The notes below the pieces were generated by a model. That model was not told the origin of the DNA. It searched no databases and saw only the letters and a program-made list of their open reading frames with translations. The translations under genes were made by a program, and so were the position numbers. Positions 1-11,770 of a DNA stretch of 64,000 nt are shown piece by piece; position 1 is the stretch's first letter; each line of letters starts with the position of its first letter. This DNA is from Hygrocybe punicea (taxonomy: Eukaryota > Basidiomycota > Agaricomycetes > Agaricales > Hygrophoraceae). Location of the stretch: positions 4,712,001 to 4,776,000 of the forward strand of contig OY744468.1 of assembly GCA_963556145.1 (NCBI GenBank), in the 5' to 3' direction.

Positions 1-233
1 AGATATATGATATACAACTATATACATACTGATTCCATGTCATTAGGGACATTGCATCGTGAGCAGGAACAATTCCAGAGGTGGAATCCGGAGCGGAATC
101 AGTGGAAAAGACTGGAATTGAGTGGAATTGATGATATGGGAATGGGAATGAATGGGAACGGAGTCAGATATGAAGAGGATATGGATCCACATGATCTGGA
201 GCCTCTACAATACTCCCACCCCAGAGGTAGCCA
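1..233. other. low-complexity GGAAT-rich stretch, no gene seen
   Basis: The stretch from about 85 to 170 is rich in GGAAT/GGGAATG runs. I see no convincing coding signal; the short open frame here has the composition of the simple repeat. Confidence 0.4.
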
Positions 234-239
234 ATGGGA

Positions 240-600
240 CTAACGAATATGGCCTACTGTCTCTCTTCATGCTCACCCTCCCATCATTCAACTCATCTGC
301 CCTGGCCCAACCTCTACACGTTGTTGAAAATGGACATGGGGTATTGTCTCCCCTTGCGTTCAACCTCCTATTGTTCGATTCACCACCTGTCCTGGCTCAG
401 GTTCTTGGTGTTATTGGAAATGACAATAGTCAATTGTCTCCCCTCATGCTCACCCTCCAATCATTTGATTCATTGAGGCATCTATCCACCCTGGCCCAAC
501 CTCTACACATCATTGAAAATGAACATGGCATATTGTCGCCCCTCTCGTTCACCCTCCTATCATTCAATCTGCCACCTGCCCCAGCTCAGGTTCTTGTGGA
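240..600. repeat. imperfect tandem duplication, ~180-190 bp unit, two copies
   Basis: The segment TGCTCACCCTCC recurs at 270 and 447, and CTGGCCCAACCTCTACAC at 302 and 491. The spacing shift between these pairs shows a roughly 12-nt insertion in the second copy. A plus-strand frame (152-679) stays open across both copies and so has repeated peptide segments, but I recognise no domain. It may be part of a decayed gene or simply a repeat. Confidence 0.6.
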
Positions 601-1002
601 ATCTTGTCCACTTGTCAACATTGCAGGCACCTGTGGTGTGAAAGCTCCATCTTTTTTTTCACTGATGAAAAAGGGCTGATCACTGTTTCTTTCCATAAAC
701 AGATGAAAGGGATCCAGAGTTGCCAAGCAATGAAGCTCTTATGGTGATATACCTTCTCTTTCCCCAAGAAACATCAAGTGGTGCAAGAGTGTTGGGTCAA
801 AACAAGCTAGAACATGTGTGATTGATTTACGTTATGCATTTTTGGAAGGAATTGAGTTTGAATGGGCTTCAAGTTCTGGTAAATGTAAAATATATCTTGA
901 AAACTTGGCTCAGTTGGTGAGGGGCATCAGGAATCAATTTCAGTACAATACAACCAGTATACATTATACAGACATGAAGTGAAATGGACATGAGAAAGGT
1001 GC

Positions 1003-2149
1003 CTATAGAATGTAATTACAGTGCCTGAACCAAGCTTGAGCATCATCCACCGTCACTGACCAAACTGTGTTGTGAAGTATGGCAAGACAATTGGCTTTGT
1101 CTGCATCGGATCCACTTGCTGTGTGGAATGCTTCACCATGGTGCTGCAGCCAAGTTTTGATTAATGAGAATGCAAGTTCTATGGGGTTGAAGTCCGGTGG
1201 GAAGGAAAACATATCACATCCCACTAGACATAATATTAGCATTGACATTGCATGACGGTATAATAATTGGTGGTTACCGTTCCCATATCATGTCAAGTAT
1301 GAATTGTGCATGGTGAATACAACAGTTGTCCATTACAATGACTGAATTTTGAGCCAGAAATGGGTGCATTTGATCCAACAGCCCCTCAATGAATTGTGCA
1401 AATGATGTCTGGTTGAAGGCCCCCTCCACGATATCAAGGTAGAGCATACTGTCAAGGGATAAAGCTGGAAGGACAGAGAATCTGTACTAGTTCAGAATCC
1501 GAGTTTTTTTTTGCAAGAATATGAACACTAACTTTCTTCCACAAACAAAAAAAGCTTTCCAAACTCCACGCTGACCACGGATCACCCAGGCTTTTCCCTG
1601 GTAAGTTGTGCGCTGATCACAGGCACTTTCATCTACAAAAACAAGTTGCTCAGCTGTATACTGTGTGCCAATATGGTATAAGTACTCTGCGCACTTTTGA
1701 GCACTTTGTTCGATTGCATGTTTGTGAGCTAGATAACTCTCAGATTGAGTAAGCCTTTTTCATTGTGTACCCACTTTGTTTCAACATTTGCTATATTGTT
1801 GATAATGAAACTGTAACACTGCATCTATCCTGAAGCATGTCTCTGAGCTCATTAAGGTATTCATCACAGTTCTTGTCCAGTACACCATGGATGAACTAGT
1901 TACTCTCTTCAGCTAATGTTCCCATAAATTCTGAGAGACACATACTGCTACATCATTAGGTGTAAGGTGGAGTGGTCGACCAAGTTTGTTGCCTGAACTG
2001 GCTTTGACAACTTGACCTGTGGATCAGTAATGTGTGAGCACTTGAAATACTTTTCTTTGGCTGACTCCAGCAAAGGCAATGATATCGTCCAAGGAGAGGT
2101 TAGATGCCATTTGGACAATTGCCCAGCAAAGGTCCTCTGAGATAGGCAT
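1003..2149 (-). pseudogene. Tc1/mariner-family transposase, decayed
   Basis: Read on the minus strand this matches the IS630/Tc1/mariner transposases common in basidiomycetes. The N-terminus (ATG at 2149) has the helix-turn-helix part, with SLDDIIAFAGVSQRKVFQ followed by a GRPLHLTP-type linker. The catalytic DDE domain follows: first Asp in VFVDESACDQRTTY (near 1640), second Asp in SVIVMDNC (near 1345), and the Glu in PDFNPIELAFSLIK (near 1180). These enzymes cut and paste DNA and normally duplicate TA. The frame is broken by stops and shifts, for example a stop before YRFSVLPALS near 1480, so it should be inactive. I could not find clear terminal inverted repeats. Confidence 0.85.
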
Positions 2150-2286
2150 GAGTCAAAGTTGAACGTTGAAGTTGTGAGCATGAGAAAACTACATCATATA
2201 AACAAACACTTGGAATGTGTGATTACAGGCCTAGTAAGTAAGATGTCCCAAGTGCGCTGTGCAACTTTGATATAACGAGAATTCTC

Positions 2287-4037
2287 CTAGGTGCCTTTCC
2301 TCCTGATGGCTTCACAGTCCTTGGCAGCATATTTGATCAGAAGCTTCACAATGCCGAGTGACATTTCATGGCACATGTGTGTAAGATCCCGAGCCCCACC
2401 CTCATGCTTGGCTTCTTCAGCAATTTGGAAGACACGAGAATAGCCATTAGATACCTGAGTATCCATGAACTGTGCGAAGTTGCAATTGTCTGATCCACGA
2501 GGCCCCAAGTCCAGCTCTTGTAGCCATGTGGCTGTTAGTGGATATATCAAGGGATTCTCAGCTGGGTCCTGTCCCTGGTTATTGGGAATTGCAGCAGTGG
2601 TAGTAGCTTTGGAATGGTAGAAACACAGTGAGAGTGGGGGTTGTAATCCTTGGAAATGTCCATACGTTGGATGCCCATATGGTAGATAAGGAGGAAGTGG
2701 AGCTTGATAGTAGTGCTGTAAATATGACAGGGGGAGAAGAGGAGCACTGGCATGTGAGATTTGTTGAGGCACATTCACGACCGGGAAATTGGCTTGAGTC
2801 AAAAATTGTGCTGATGGCAGCTTGGGAGCAGCCTGAAGCTGCTGCTGCATGATGGTAGTAGTTTCACCCACAGACACAACAGCCTGAGGTTCAGGGACTG
2901 TGGATGCTGCCACATTAGGGACACCATCTTTAGGTTCATCTTCAGGGATATTGAGTAGCAGTGGTGGCTTTGTGAGTGATGTGTGAGCTCCATCTACCTG
3001 TAATTGTAATTACAATACTCATTAGAATTGAACTGATGACATTGAGTGATTACACACCAGAAACATGGCCCAAAATGCGATATCAGAAACTGCAAGATGT
3101 CTGTGCTGTCCATTCTTATAGATGTAGCATTGATGGTTATGTTTATTGCAAAGATTGAGCGCATTGAGTTCTTGTATATAGGTAACTTTAGATTTCAATT
3201 CCAGGATGATGGTATCTTGCACTGTCGCACTCTTTCCACACTGACTGTCCTGGACATTGGTCAAATTACATATCTCACCAAATAGAAGCTGAACATATGG
3301 TTCCTTTATTGTCACTCCCCTTTGGTTTCTTCATTCCAGCATTTCTGTCAATGATGGACACTATGAGCACTTTCTTTGACTTCTTCTGTTGGGCTTGTGT
3401 CATTTCTTTCTGTGTGTTGTCCTAAAGGGCTGAGAAATGGATCAGCTTTGTCAAGAGCTTTGGCATTTCTTTCTGCAAGGCCATGCTGAACTTGTATGCC
3501 AGATTCAAGTTGTCCCTCTTGATACCCATCCCGCGCCAGAAACTATATAGCAGAAGTTTCCCCAATCCATATCTGATTTTACCATTTTGACTCAGTTGTG
3601 CCATCAAGAATTCCAATTCTATCTCTGTGGCTCATCAAAGTCAATGGCACCTTGTGACTGGAAATTGAATGTATGTACCTGCCTCTGAATCATCTTCTGA
3701 ATTGTTCTTGAGCTTGTCACTAGATGCCCCCAAATATAAACTGAGTGGCTTGTCATTGTCACTGACCATGAAGTCTCCTGCTGTGGCTGCAATCTCCTCC
3801 TTCAGTACACCAAATATTTTCTCTGCTGCCTTCAGTATCTTCTTGTGCTCATCTTCTACTTCATCTTCATCATCTATGAATGATTTGGGAGCAGCATCGA
3901 GTACTTTCTGTGATGGACAGGTTACACAACTTGATGGAGGGCAGGTAGTAGGTTCATTAGATGATGACTTGGTTGGTCATCCTTGTTTGACTCCAGCTGA
4001 TTTTTGAGCAGCCTGTTTTTCTTTCTGTCTTGCATTG
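2287..4037 (-). pseudogene. decayed hypothetical basidiomycete gene, several exons
   Basis: I do not recognise a named function. Several minus-strand segments look like remains of one gene: an N-terminal piece starting MGNARQKEKQAAQK near 4037; a Lys/Asp/Glu-rich piece to about 3650; a piece at 3616-3422 with YGLGKLLLYSFWRGMGIKR; a piece at about 3315-3022 with CYIYKNGQHRHLAVSDIAFW; and the longest, 3000-2287. The last is Pro/Gln-rich and ends in a compact domain (TATWLQELDLGPRG to the C-terminus) resembling a SAM-like fold. A TGA stop near 3970 and a frame change near 3640 suggest loss of function. Exon joins are approximate. The cysteine-containing and SAM-like pieces resemble a repeated protein type of mushroom genomes; that link is from memory. 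Confidence 0.5.
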
Positions 4038-4512
4038 CCCATTGGTGTGCCTTTGGAAAATGAAGTGGAAGGTAAGGGTGATACTGAGTCGGACCAGTTT
4101 TTTTTTTTTTTTTCTTTTCTTTTTTGGTACTAAATTAGGCTCCCCAACCTATTGTTCAGCCAGTCACCACTCGCCCAAACTCGGATGGACCCCATTACTG
4201 CAACCAATGGTATACCAATAATAGAACCATCTAGCAACCACACATATAGCAACCACACGAGTGTGGCCAATACTTTTTACAAACCCATTTATCAACATCG
4301 CAATGTCTCTCTACAGCCCAAGAAATTGACTGGTATGTAGTGATTTTGATTGTTTTCAAATCACTCACCATGGAAATAGGATTGTTACCTGTGTCACTGA
4401 GCAAAGCATCCATCATAGTTGCTTCAGAACCAGTGGCTGAACCACTCATGTACATTTTGCTACATACATTTGACTGGTACTTGCTTTTGATTCACATTTC
4501 CTCAGGACATCT

Positions 4513-4701
4513 ATGTCTATCAATGCAAACCAACATGCTAGTTCCCAAACACCAACCGAAATCTTTTACTCAGGACTCACAGTTGACGAGTTAGCAGACC
4601 AACTCCTTCAGTTTGGCATCAAAGTTTGCGATTTTGTACAGGAGAAAGGGGCTGGAGAAAAACCTAAAGAAAATCATATTTACAACAACATTGGTGATTG
4701 A
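4513..4701 (+). CDS. possible short exon or small ORF, function unknown
   Basis: A 62-residue plus-strand frame contains a segment of believable protein composition (VDELADQLLQFGIKVCDFVQ). It lies head-to-head with the decayed gene at 2287-4037. No domain is recognised and no exon partners could be assigned; it could be a remnant. Confidence 0.2.
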   Translation: MSINANQHASSQTPTEIFYSGLTVDELADQLLQFGIKVCDFVQEKGAGEKPKENHIYNNIGD

Positions 4702-5007
4702 ATAAGTACTGTTCTATACTCCCAGGTTCCAAAGGCAGTGTTCTAGCTGCAATAACATCTCAAATACACTGTTCGTGTCAAATACAATTTTTATGTGGGA
4801 AAAGCTCACAGTCAATCTAAGCTGAAATTTAATGTATTGAATGACATGCTCGGTACATGAAAAAAATGGCTTCCTCATTTTCTTTTGTAGAATGTATGAC
4901 ATGTGGAAGTTATGAGACTCCATGACCAACAGCAAGGTCATCACCTCCGAGGCTCTGAAATAGACTCCTCTCCACTAAATCCAATGAATTTTTCAATGCA
5001 CTGGAAC
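4702..5007. other. intergenic, nothing recognised
   Basis: No ORF with a recognisable protein, no terminal repeats and no simple repeat of note. Confidence 0.4.
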
Positions 5008-5042
5008 TAGTGTTGCCAAAGTTCAGTTTGGTCCGGTTCTGA

Positions 5043-5918
5043 TGTAGATGCGGGTTCGGGGTGGCTTCAGAACAATAAAGAAGATCCTAACCTAGGGGTG
5101 TCAGCATAGAAGTGACTGTGGATAATCAGTGTCGGGAATAGTAGTAAAAGGTGAAATGTAAGTAAAATATAAAGCCGCCACATAAAACTGGACAAATAAC
5201 AAAGAATCTGGCGATGAACGGAATGAAAATGGGTAAATAACGATGAACCCGACGATGCCGACGATGTCGGGTACGGCAGGTTGGGTTGGGTCGGGTTGGA
5301 AATGATGAACGAGTAGAGGAACAACGATAAAGATAACAAAGTGAACAATGAAAGGCTAAGGGTCTACAAGGACAAGGATTTGAAGGGACTAAAACATGAA
5401 TCTGACTATAAGAAAATGGGAAGTAAGGGTATCTCTTTTTGTACGGTCATCGGGGACTGTTTTTATAGTACATGAGTGTGTAGTCTACTTTTGGACATGT
5501 CTATTTTGGCTGATGGAAACTACAAAGAAAAGCTGGAATGGGGATGTGGAAAGGGGGGTTGCAAAGCGACATAGACAAGAAAATGGAAGGGAAAATGAAT
5601 ATCCAAGGAAAAGATCTAGAATGTCCTACATATCTCCAAAAGGACGAGGGGATGCATAAATAAGGTAAGTCCGAAGTCAGGAATCAAGTCCGATCAGATC
5701 CATCTCCTAGAATTGGAACTCTGGGGCTTTGTGAGCCTAACAGATTTGGTCCAAAAGCGGCCATCACAAAGCGGCATGTGTCGGGTTACATCGGTCACGT
5801 CGGGTCATGTCACGTTGGGTTACGTCGGGTTCGAATGTGAGTTGAATGGAGGCATCGGGTTTGTCCGGATTTGTGATATATCGAGGATACGGACTCAGAG
5901 GAACATTGACCCTCGACA
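5043..5918 (-). repeat. solo LTR, family A
   Basis: Bounded by TGTAGATGCGG and CCCTCGACA, this is the family-A LTR also found at 11843, 20276, 39173, 57055 and 62145. Flanking tetramers CTGA (5039-5042) and TTGA (5919-5922) fit a 4-bp target duplication with one mismatch. Minus orientation is inferred from the complete element at 57055-63053, whose primer-binding site gives the sense. No internal retroelement sequence adjoins it, so it is a recombination-derived solo LTR. Confidence 0.8.
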
Positions 5919-6040
5919 TTGACCCTTTTTGGCAGAACCACAAACTGAACTTTGGGTCCAGTTTGGCGCATGGCCAAACCTGGACCCAGATGGCGTCGAA
6001 TTGTCTCGCTGCGTTCAGTGGGCTCCAATGAGCTCCATTC

Positions 6041-6094
6041 TCCTCGCGAATGGCAGGCACGTATCAATAGATATGGCGCTGCATATCGCAAGGT
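6041..6094. other. conserved ~54-bp palindromic module, copy 1
   Basis: Outer arms TCCTCGCGAA and ATCGCAAGGT flank a GTATCAATAGATA core. It is almost identical, in reverse, to the module at 51204-51257. Function unknown; see the finding on the shared palindrome. Confidence 0.7.
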
Positions 6095-6165
6095 AGATGG
6101 GTGTGAAGGGAGCCCTTTCAGCATATCTTTCCCATGATACATGTGTCAGTTGAGATGGACAATTC

Positions 6166-6790
6166 CCACTTCAAGTGGGCCAGCCAAACTCAGCCAACCA
6201 ATATCTTTCTCCAGGGCAGATGGCTTGGCCAAGGGGTCCATGTTCTAGCGGACATGAGTTGGCCAAAGCAGAGGGATATATTGGCTGGCCATGGAACATG
6301 GATTGGCTGACCAGTCTGGGTATTTCGGTTGGCCATGGAGCATGGGTTGGCCAATCTGGATGGGTATTTTGGCTGGCCATGGAACATGGGTTAGCTGAAG
6401 CTTTTGGTATATTGGCTGGCAATAGGACATTGGTTGGCCAAAGCCAGTGGGTACACAGGCTGGCCAATATCAGGCATATATCAGCTGTTCATGTAACACC
6501 AATTGACACAAGCTTGTGGTATACTAGCTAGCCATCGGACATAGGTTAGCCAATCCTAGTTGGTATATTGGCTGATCATGGAACATGGGTTGCCTTCTCC
6601 TTTGAGTATGTTGGCTGGTCATGGGCAATGGGTTGGCCAATGTTATAGATACATCAGCTGCCCATGGGGTTGGCCTCCACCAGGACTACATTGGCTGGTC
6701 ATGGGACATGGGTTAGCTGATCCTATCAGGTCTTGGGCTAGTTGTAGACCATGGATTGGCTGGTGCCCAAGATATATTGGTCCATCATGA
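6166..6790. repeat. minisatellite, ~44-bp units rich in TTGGCCATGG
   Basis: Diverged units of about 44 bp carry a conserved part like GGCTGGCCATGGAACATGGG and a variable spacer. The mirror array in the other arm (10975-11770) is about 170-190 bp longer, roughly four units. Open frames through the array only reflect the repeat. Confidence 0.75.
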
Positions 6791-7688
6791 TGTGGTTGGC
6801 TGACAATGTGACTTAGGGTTAGGGTTGAGGCCGATAAAATTCAATAAATTCATTCTAAGACAGTCACAGCTTAACACTCCAACAAGTACTGCTACTGTGA
6901 ATTCACAAACACATCTGAAAGGACACAAAGCAAGACACCCAAGCCATTCAGTCTTGATCTCAAAGGAGGAGCTCTTCTCCTTCTTGATCAAGACTGACTG
7001 ACAAAGAAAATACTACCAAAAATTTTGCAAACACATAACCAAAAATATTTTGACCTAGATACTCAAATCAATCAAACTAAGAATATTACCTGGTTTCAAT
7101 GTCACTAATGGGAGGCTTAAAGATAGTAATGAGACTTACCTGGTCAAATTTCAATGATGCCACCAGGCCCGCTACAGGTAGGTTGCCTGGCAAGGAAATC
7201 AGGGGGATTCACCCGCCCTTTCATTCCTGAAGACCTGTAAAGTGACCAGTGCTCATTTCTGAGGACTGGCCACCAACAGTTGGCACGCAGAGATGCCACA
7301 ATATTCACTTAACAGAGAACCTCAAAAAAGGACTGTCAGTAATGAGGTAATACAAATTAATCACTCATCTGGATGCAAACATAACAAAGAACATACCACA
7401 ATAATCAAGTAGTCGGTGAAGTGATGGATATGAGCAACAAAGCCTGAGGAAGTCACATACCAGTTAAGACAATGATACTCCAGAATCTCTGGTTGTTGCC
7501 CGGTACAACAACCAAGGATCCTGTAGTGTCACCAAAGGTAGTAGTGGTGGTTGTGAGATAAGAAAATTTCAACCGTGTTTGATGGGCTTGTACTTATTTG
7601 TTCATATGACTTAACGTGTTTGTTGATGACATGTCACAAGTGTTATGTCACATTAGGTCGTCCAAACACCTGACCTTCCCACACTACA

Positions 7689-7737
7689 AGCCTTATAATA
7701 GTGGTTGAACATGTGTCTCAACCACTATTATAAGGCT
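7689..7737. other. perfect hairpin, 20-bp stem and 9-nt loop
   Basis: AGCCTTATAATAGTGGTTGA is followed after a 9-nt loop by its exact reverse complement. The mirror copy is at 10025-10073. It could be a structured RNA, a cruciform site or a very small foldback insertion. Confidence 0.7.
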
Positions 7738-8797
7738 CTGAAGTCTTAAAACCACCGATCCGGCCATAAATCAGTCTCCACCCTAGCCTCAGTATATAAG
7801 TCTTATTAGTAGTTATTAGTAGCATATACTAGTAATGTAGTAGTGTCCTAAATACGGTAATAACCCGTTCAGGAATGTCAGGTCCGGTCAGGAACAAGGG
7901 CGCTAATGGGCTTGGGCTTTCCCGTCACCGTTGCCATGGCCCTGCCCATCACTCACAGGCATACGCGCTCGTCATCGTCGACATTGAGCACGGCTATTTC
8001 ACTATCCCGCCGTCTTTTCTTGTGGAATTTTTTACATATCATAGATATATTCTTATAAATACTGTATATAGACTAATATACATGAAAATAAACGAAATAA
8101 AAGAGAAATAAAAGAAATAAAAAATAATGATACATGGGGCGCTGCTGACGAACGGGTGGGTACTCACCTTCGCAGAGGTGCCGGATTGGGTCTGGAATTG
8201 ATAGCGAAGGGTGGTGGAGGGTGGGTGATGGGAGGGAGGGACGCTGGGGGCCGGGGAAGGATGCATGGAGAGGGGGGTGGCAATGGGTGGCAAGGAAAGG
8301 TCCAGGAAGCGAGGTGGTCGGGGGAAACGGAGAGGGGATGGATGGGGGAGGGCTTCCAGCCCCAAATGAGCGGCGGGAAGGGGTAAGTATGTGGGGGAAA
8401 AGCAGGAGGGGGATGGGTACTCACCTGTACCATTAAGGCCCCCCACGGCCCCCTTTGCATTCCATCATTGATAAAAACAATGGGGACATCATCTACGACA
8501 TCCCCATGGTCCCCGTCGTGGGTTTCATCGTCCAGATTGGTCCCGCCGTCGAGTTGCGCGAGGGTGGCGACTAGGGTGGTTGCGATGGCGATATCTCGAC
8601 GACACCACCGCCATTGACCACACCATCACCGGTGGTGACTCTCCACAACACCCTCGTCGTCTTCGTCACTGTGCGCCCGGTCTGCCGCCGCTGGTTTTGA
8701 CATTCAAGGCCGTTGGTTGAAAAAGTCCGGGCGCGCTCCTGCGCAGCAATGAGGACGTCCGGGGTGATGGTCTCTGTGTGAATCGTCGCCGTCGTCC

Positions 8798-8897
8798 NNN
8801 NNNNNNNNNNNNNNNNNNNNNNNNNNNNNNNNNNNNNNNNNNNNNNNNNNNNNNNNNNNNNNNNNNNNNNNNNNNNNNNNNNNNNNNNNNNNNNNNN
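8798..8897. other. assembly gap, 100 N
   Basis: Exactly 100 undetermined bases, the usual placeholder for a gap of unknown size, sit in the centre of the giant inverted repeat. Reads through the arms probably failed to resolve the loop. Confidence 0.98.
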
Positions 8898-10024
8898 TCC
8901 CAACTCACCTCCTGCCACATTCCCACTCCCCACCGCCTCAACAACAACAGAAATGGGGACGATGAGGACGACGGCGACGATTCACACAGAGACCATCACC
9001 CCGGACGTCCTCATTGCTGCGCAGGAGCGCGCCCGACTTTTTCAACCAACGGCCTTGAATGTCAAAACCAGCGGCGGCAGACCGGGCGCACAGTGACGAA
9101 GACGACGAGGGTGTTGTGGAGAGTCACCACCGGTGATGGTGTGGTCAATGGCGGTGGTGTCGTCGAGATATCGCCATCGCAACCACCCTAGTCGCCACCC
9201 TCGCGCAACTCGACGGCGGGACCAATCTGGACGATGAAACCCACGACGGGGACCATGGGGATGTCGTAGATGATGTCCCCATTGTTTTTATCAATGATGG
9301 AATGCAAAGGGGGCCGTGGGGGGCCTTAATGGTACAGGTGAGTACCCATCCCCCTCCTGCTTTTCCCCCACATACTTACCCCTTCCCGCCGCTCATTTGG
9401 GGCTGGAAGCCCTCCCCCATCCATCCCCTCTCCGTTTCCCCCGACCACCTCGCTTCCTGGACCTTTCCTTGCCACCCATTGCCACCCCCCTCTCCATGCA
9501 TCCTTCCCCGGCCCCCAGCGTCCCTCCCTCCCATCACCCACCCTCCACCACCCTTCGCTATCAATTCCAGACCCAATCCGGCACCTCTGCGAAGGTGAGT
9601 ACCCACCCGTTCGTCAGCAGCGCCCCATGTATCATTATTTTTTATTTCTTTTATTTCTCTTTTATTTCGTTTATTTTCATGTATATTAGTCTATATACAG
9701 TATTTATAAGAATATATCTATGATATGTAAAAAATTCCACAAGAAAAGACGGCGGGATAGTGAAATAGCCGTGCTCAATGTCGACGATGACGAGCGCGTA
9801 TGCCTGTGAGTGATGGGCAGGGCCATGGCAACGGTGACGGGAAAGCCCAAGCCCATTAGCGCCCTTGTTCCTGACCGGACCTGACATTCCTGAACGGGTT
9901 ATTACCGTATTTAGGACACTACTACATTACTAGTATATGCTACTAATAACTACTAATAAGACTTATATACTGAGGCTAGGGTGGAGACTGATTTATGGCC
10001 GGATCGGTGGTTTTAAGACTTCAG

Positions 10025-10073
10025 AGCCTTATAATAGTGGTTGAGACACATGTTCAACCACTATTATAAGGCT
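10025..10073. other. mirror copy of the 20-bp-stem hairpin
   Basis: Exact counterpart of 7689-7737 in the other arm, with the stem unchanged. Confidence 0.7.
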
Positions 10074-10974
10074 TGTAGTGTGGGAAGGTCAGGTGTTTGG
10101 ACGACCTAATGTGACATAACACTTGTGACATGTCATCAACAAACACGTTAAGTCATATGAACAAATAAGTACAAGCCCATCAAACACGGTTGAAATTTTC
10201 TTATCTCACAACCACCACTACTACCTTTGGTGACACTACAGGATCCTTGGTTGTTGTACCGGGCAACAACCAGAGATTCTGGAGTATCATTGTCTTAACT
10301 GGTATGTGACTTCCTCAGGCTTTGTTGCTCATATCCATCACTTCACCGACTACTTGATTATTGTGGTATGTTCTTTGTTATGTTTGCATCCAGATGAGTG
10401 ATTAATTTGTATTACCTCATTACTGACAGTCCTTTTTTGAGGTTCTCTGTTAAGTGAATATTGTGGCATCTCTGCGTGCCAACTGTTGGTGGCCAGTCCT
10501 CAGAAATGAGCACTGGTCACTTTACAGGTCTTCAGGAATGAAAGGGCGGGTGAATCCCCCTGATTTCCTTGCCAGGCAACCTACCTGTAGCGGGCCTGGT
10601 GGCATCATTGAAATTTGACCAGGTAAGTCTCATTACTATCTTTAAGCCTCCCATTAGTGACATTGAAACCAGGTAATATTCTTAGTTTGATTGATTTGAG
10701 TATCTAGGTCAAAATATTTTTGGTTATGTGTTTGCAAAATTTTTGGTAGTATTTTCTTTGTCAGTCAGTCTTGATCAAGAAGGAGAAGAGCTCCTCCTTT
10801 GAGATCAAGACTGAATGGCTTGGGTGTCTTGCTTTGTGTCCTTTCAGATGTGTTTGTGAATTCACAGTAGCAGTACTTGTTGGAGTGTTAAGCTGTGACT
10901 GTCTTAGAATGAATTTATTGAATTTTATCGGCCTCAACCCTAACCCTAAGTCACATTGTCAGCCAACCACATCA

Positions 10975-11770
10975 TGATGGACCAATATATCTTGGGCACC
11001 AGCCAATCCATGGTCTACAACTAGCCCAAGACCTGATAGGATCAGCTAACCCATGTCCCATGACCAGCCAATGTAGTCCTGGTGGAGGCCAACCCCATGG
11101 GCAGCTGATGTATCTATAACATTGGCCAACCCATTGCCCATGACCAGCCAACATACTCAAAGGAGAAGGCAACCCATGTTCCATGATCAGCCAATATACC
11201 AACTAGGATTGGCTAACCTATGTCCGATGGCTAGCTAGTATACCACAAGCTTGTGTCAATTGGTGTTACATGAACAGCTGATATATGCCTGATATTGGCC
11301 AGCCTGTGTACCCACTGGCTTTGGCCAACCAATGTCCTATTGCCAGCCAATATACCAAAAGCTTCAGCTAACCCATGTTCCATGGCCAGCCAAAATACCC
11401 ATCCAGATTGGCCAACCCATGCTCCATGGCCAACCGAAATACCCAGCCTGGTCGGCCAATCCATGTTCCATGGCCAACCAACATACCCACACTGGTTGGC
11501 CAATCCATGCTCCATGGCCAACCGAAATACCCAGACCGGTCAGCCAATCCACCTTTCATGGCCAGCCAAAATACCCAGACCAGTCAGCCAACCCATGTTC
11601 CATGGCTAGACAAAAAGCCCAGACCGGTTGGCCAATCCATGTTCCATGGCCAGCCAATATATCCCTCTGCTTCGGGCAACTCATGTCCACCAGAATATGG
11701 ACCCCTCAGCCAAGCCATCTGCCCTGGAGAAAGATATTGGTTGGCTGAGTTTGGCTGGCCCACTTGGAGT
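10975..11770. repeat. minisatellite, ~44-bp units, right arm
   Basis: Counterpart of 6166-6790 with about four more units (for example four successive CAGCCAATCCATG-type units at 11450-11650). The copy-number difference argues that the two arms are separate molecules rather than one sequence assembled twice. Confidence 0.75.

Larger units (their letters stand above)
5008..6110. mobile_element. non-autonomous hAT-type element, truncated and LTR-interrupted
   Basis: It begins TAGTGTTGCCAAAGTTCAGT, the terminal sequence shared by the hAT-type elements at 25780, 50286 and 54056. It is split by a solo LTR at 5043-5918. The sequence after the LTR (5919 onward, TTGACCCTTTTTGG...) continues the reverse complement of the element at 50286-51446, including its GTTTGGCGCATGGCC block and its palindromic module (6041-6094). 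The far terminus is lost at the edge of the giant inverted repeat near 6111, so no 8-bp target duplication can be shown for this copy. Confidence 0.7.
6111..8797 (+). repeat. left arm of a giant inverted repeat
   Basis: From AGCCCTTTCAGCATATC near 6111 to the assembly gap, this arm is the reverse complement of 8966-11826. The inner ~2 kb appears identical apart from isolated changes (for example a one-base indel beside the GTTGGTTGAAAAAGTC block near 8725). The outer ends differ mainly in the copy number of a ~44-bp minisatellite. The arm also holds a perfect 20-bp-stem hairpin at 7689-7737, a short TTAGGG run at 6813-6826 and donor-like GTGAGT/GTAAGT motifs on the opposite strand. No transposase or other protein is recognised. 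Confidence 0.85.

Noticed and set aside
8571..9191. Long frames crossing the N gap
   Set aside because: They translate undetermined bases and mirror each other across the inverted repeat; they are not evidence for a protein.
6166..11770. CRISPR-like alternation of conserved and variable segments in the ~44-bp arrays
   Set aside because: Units are diverged and part of a eukaryotic inverted repeat; there is no constant repeat with unique spacers and no cas gene.
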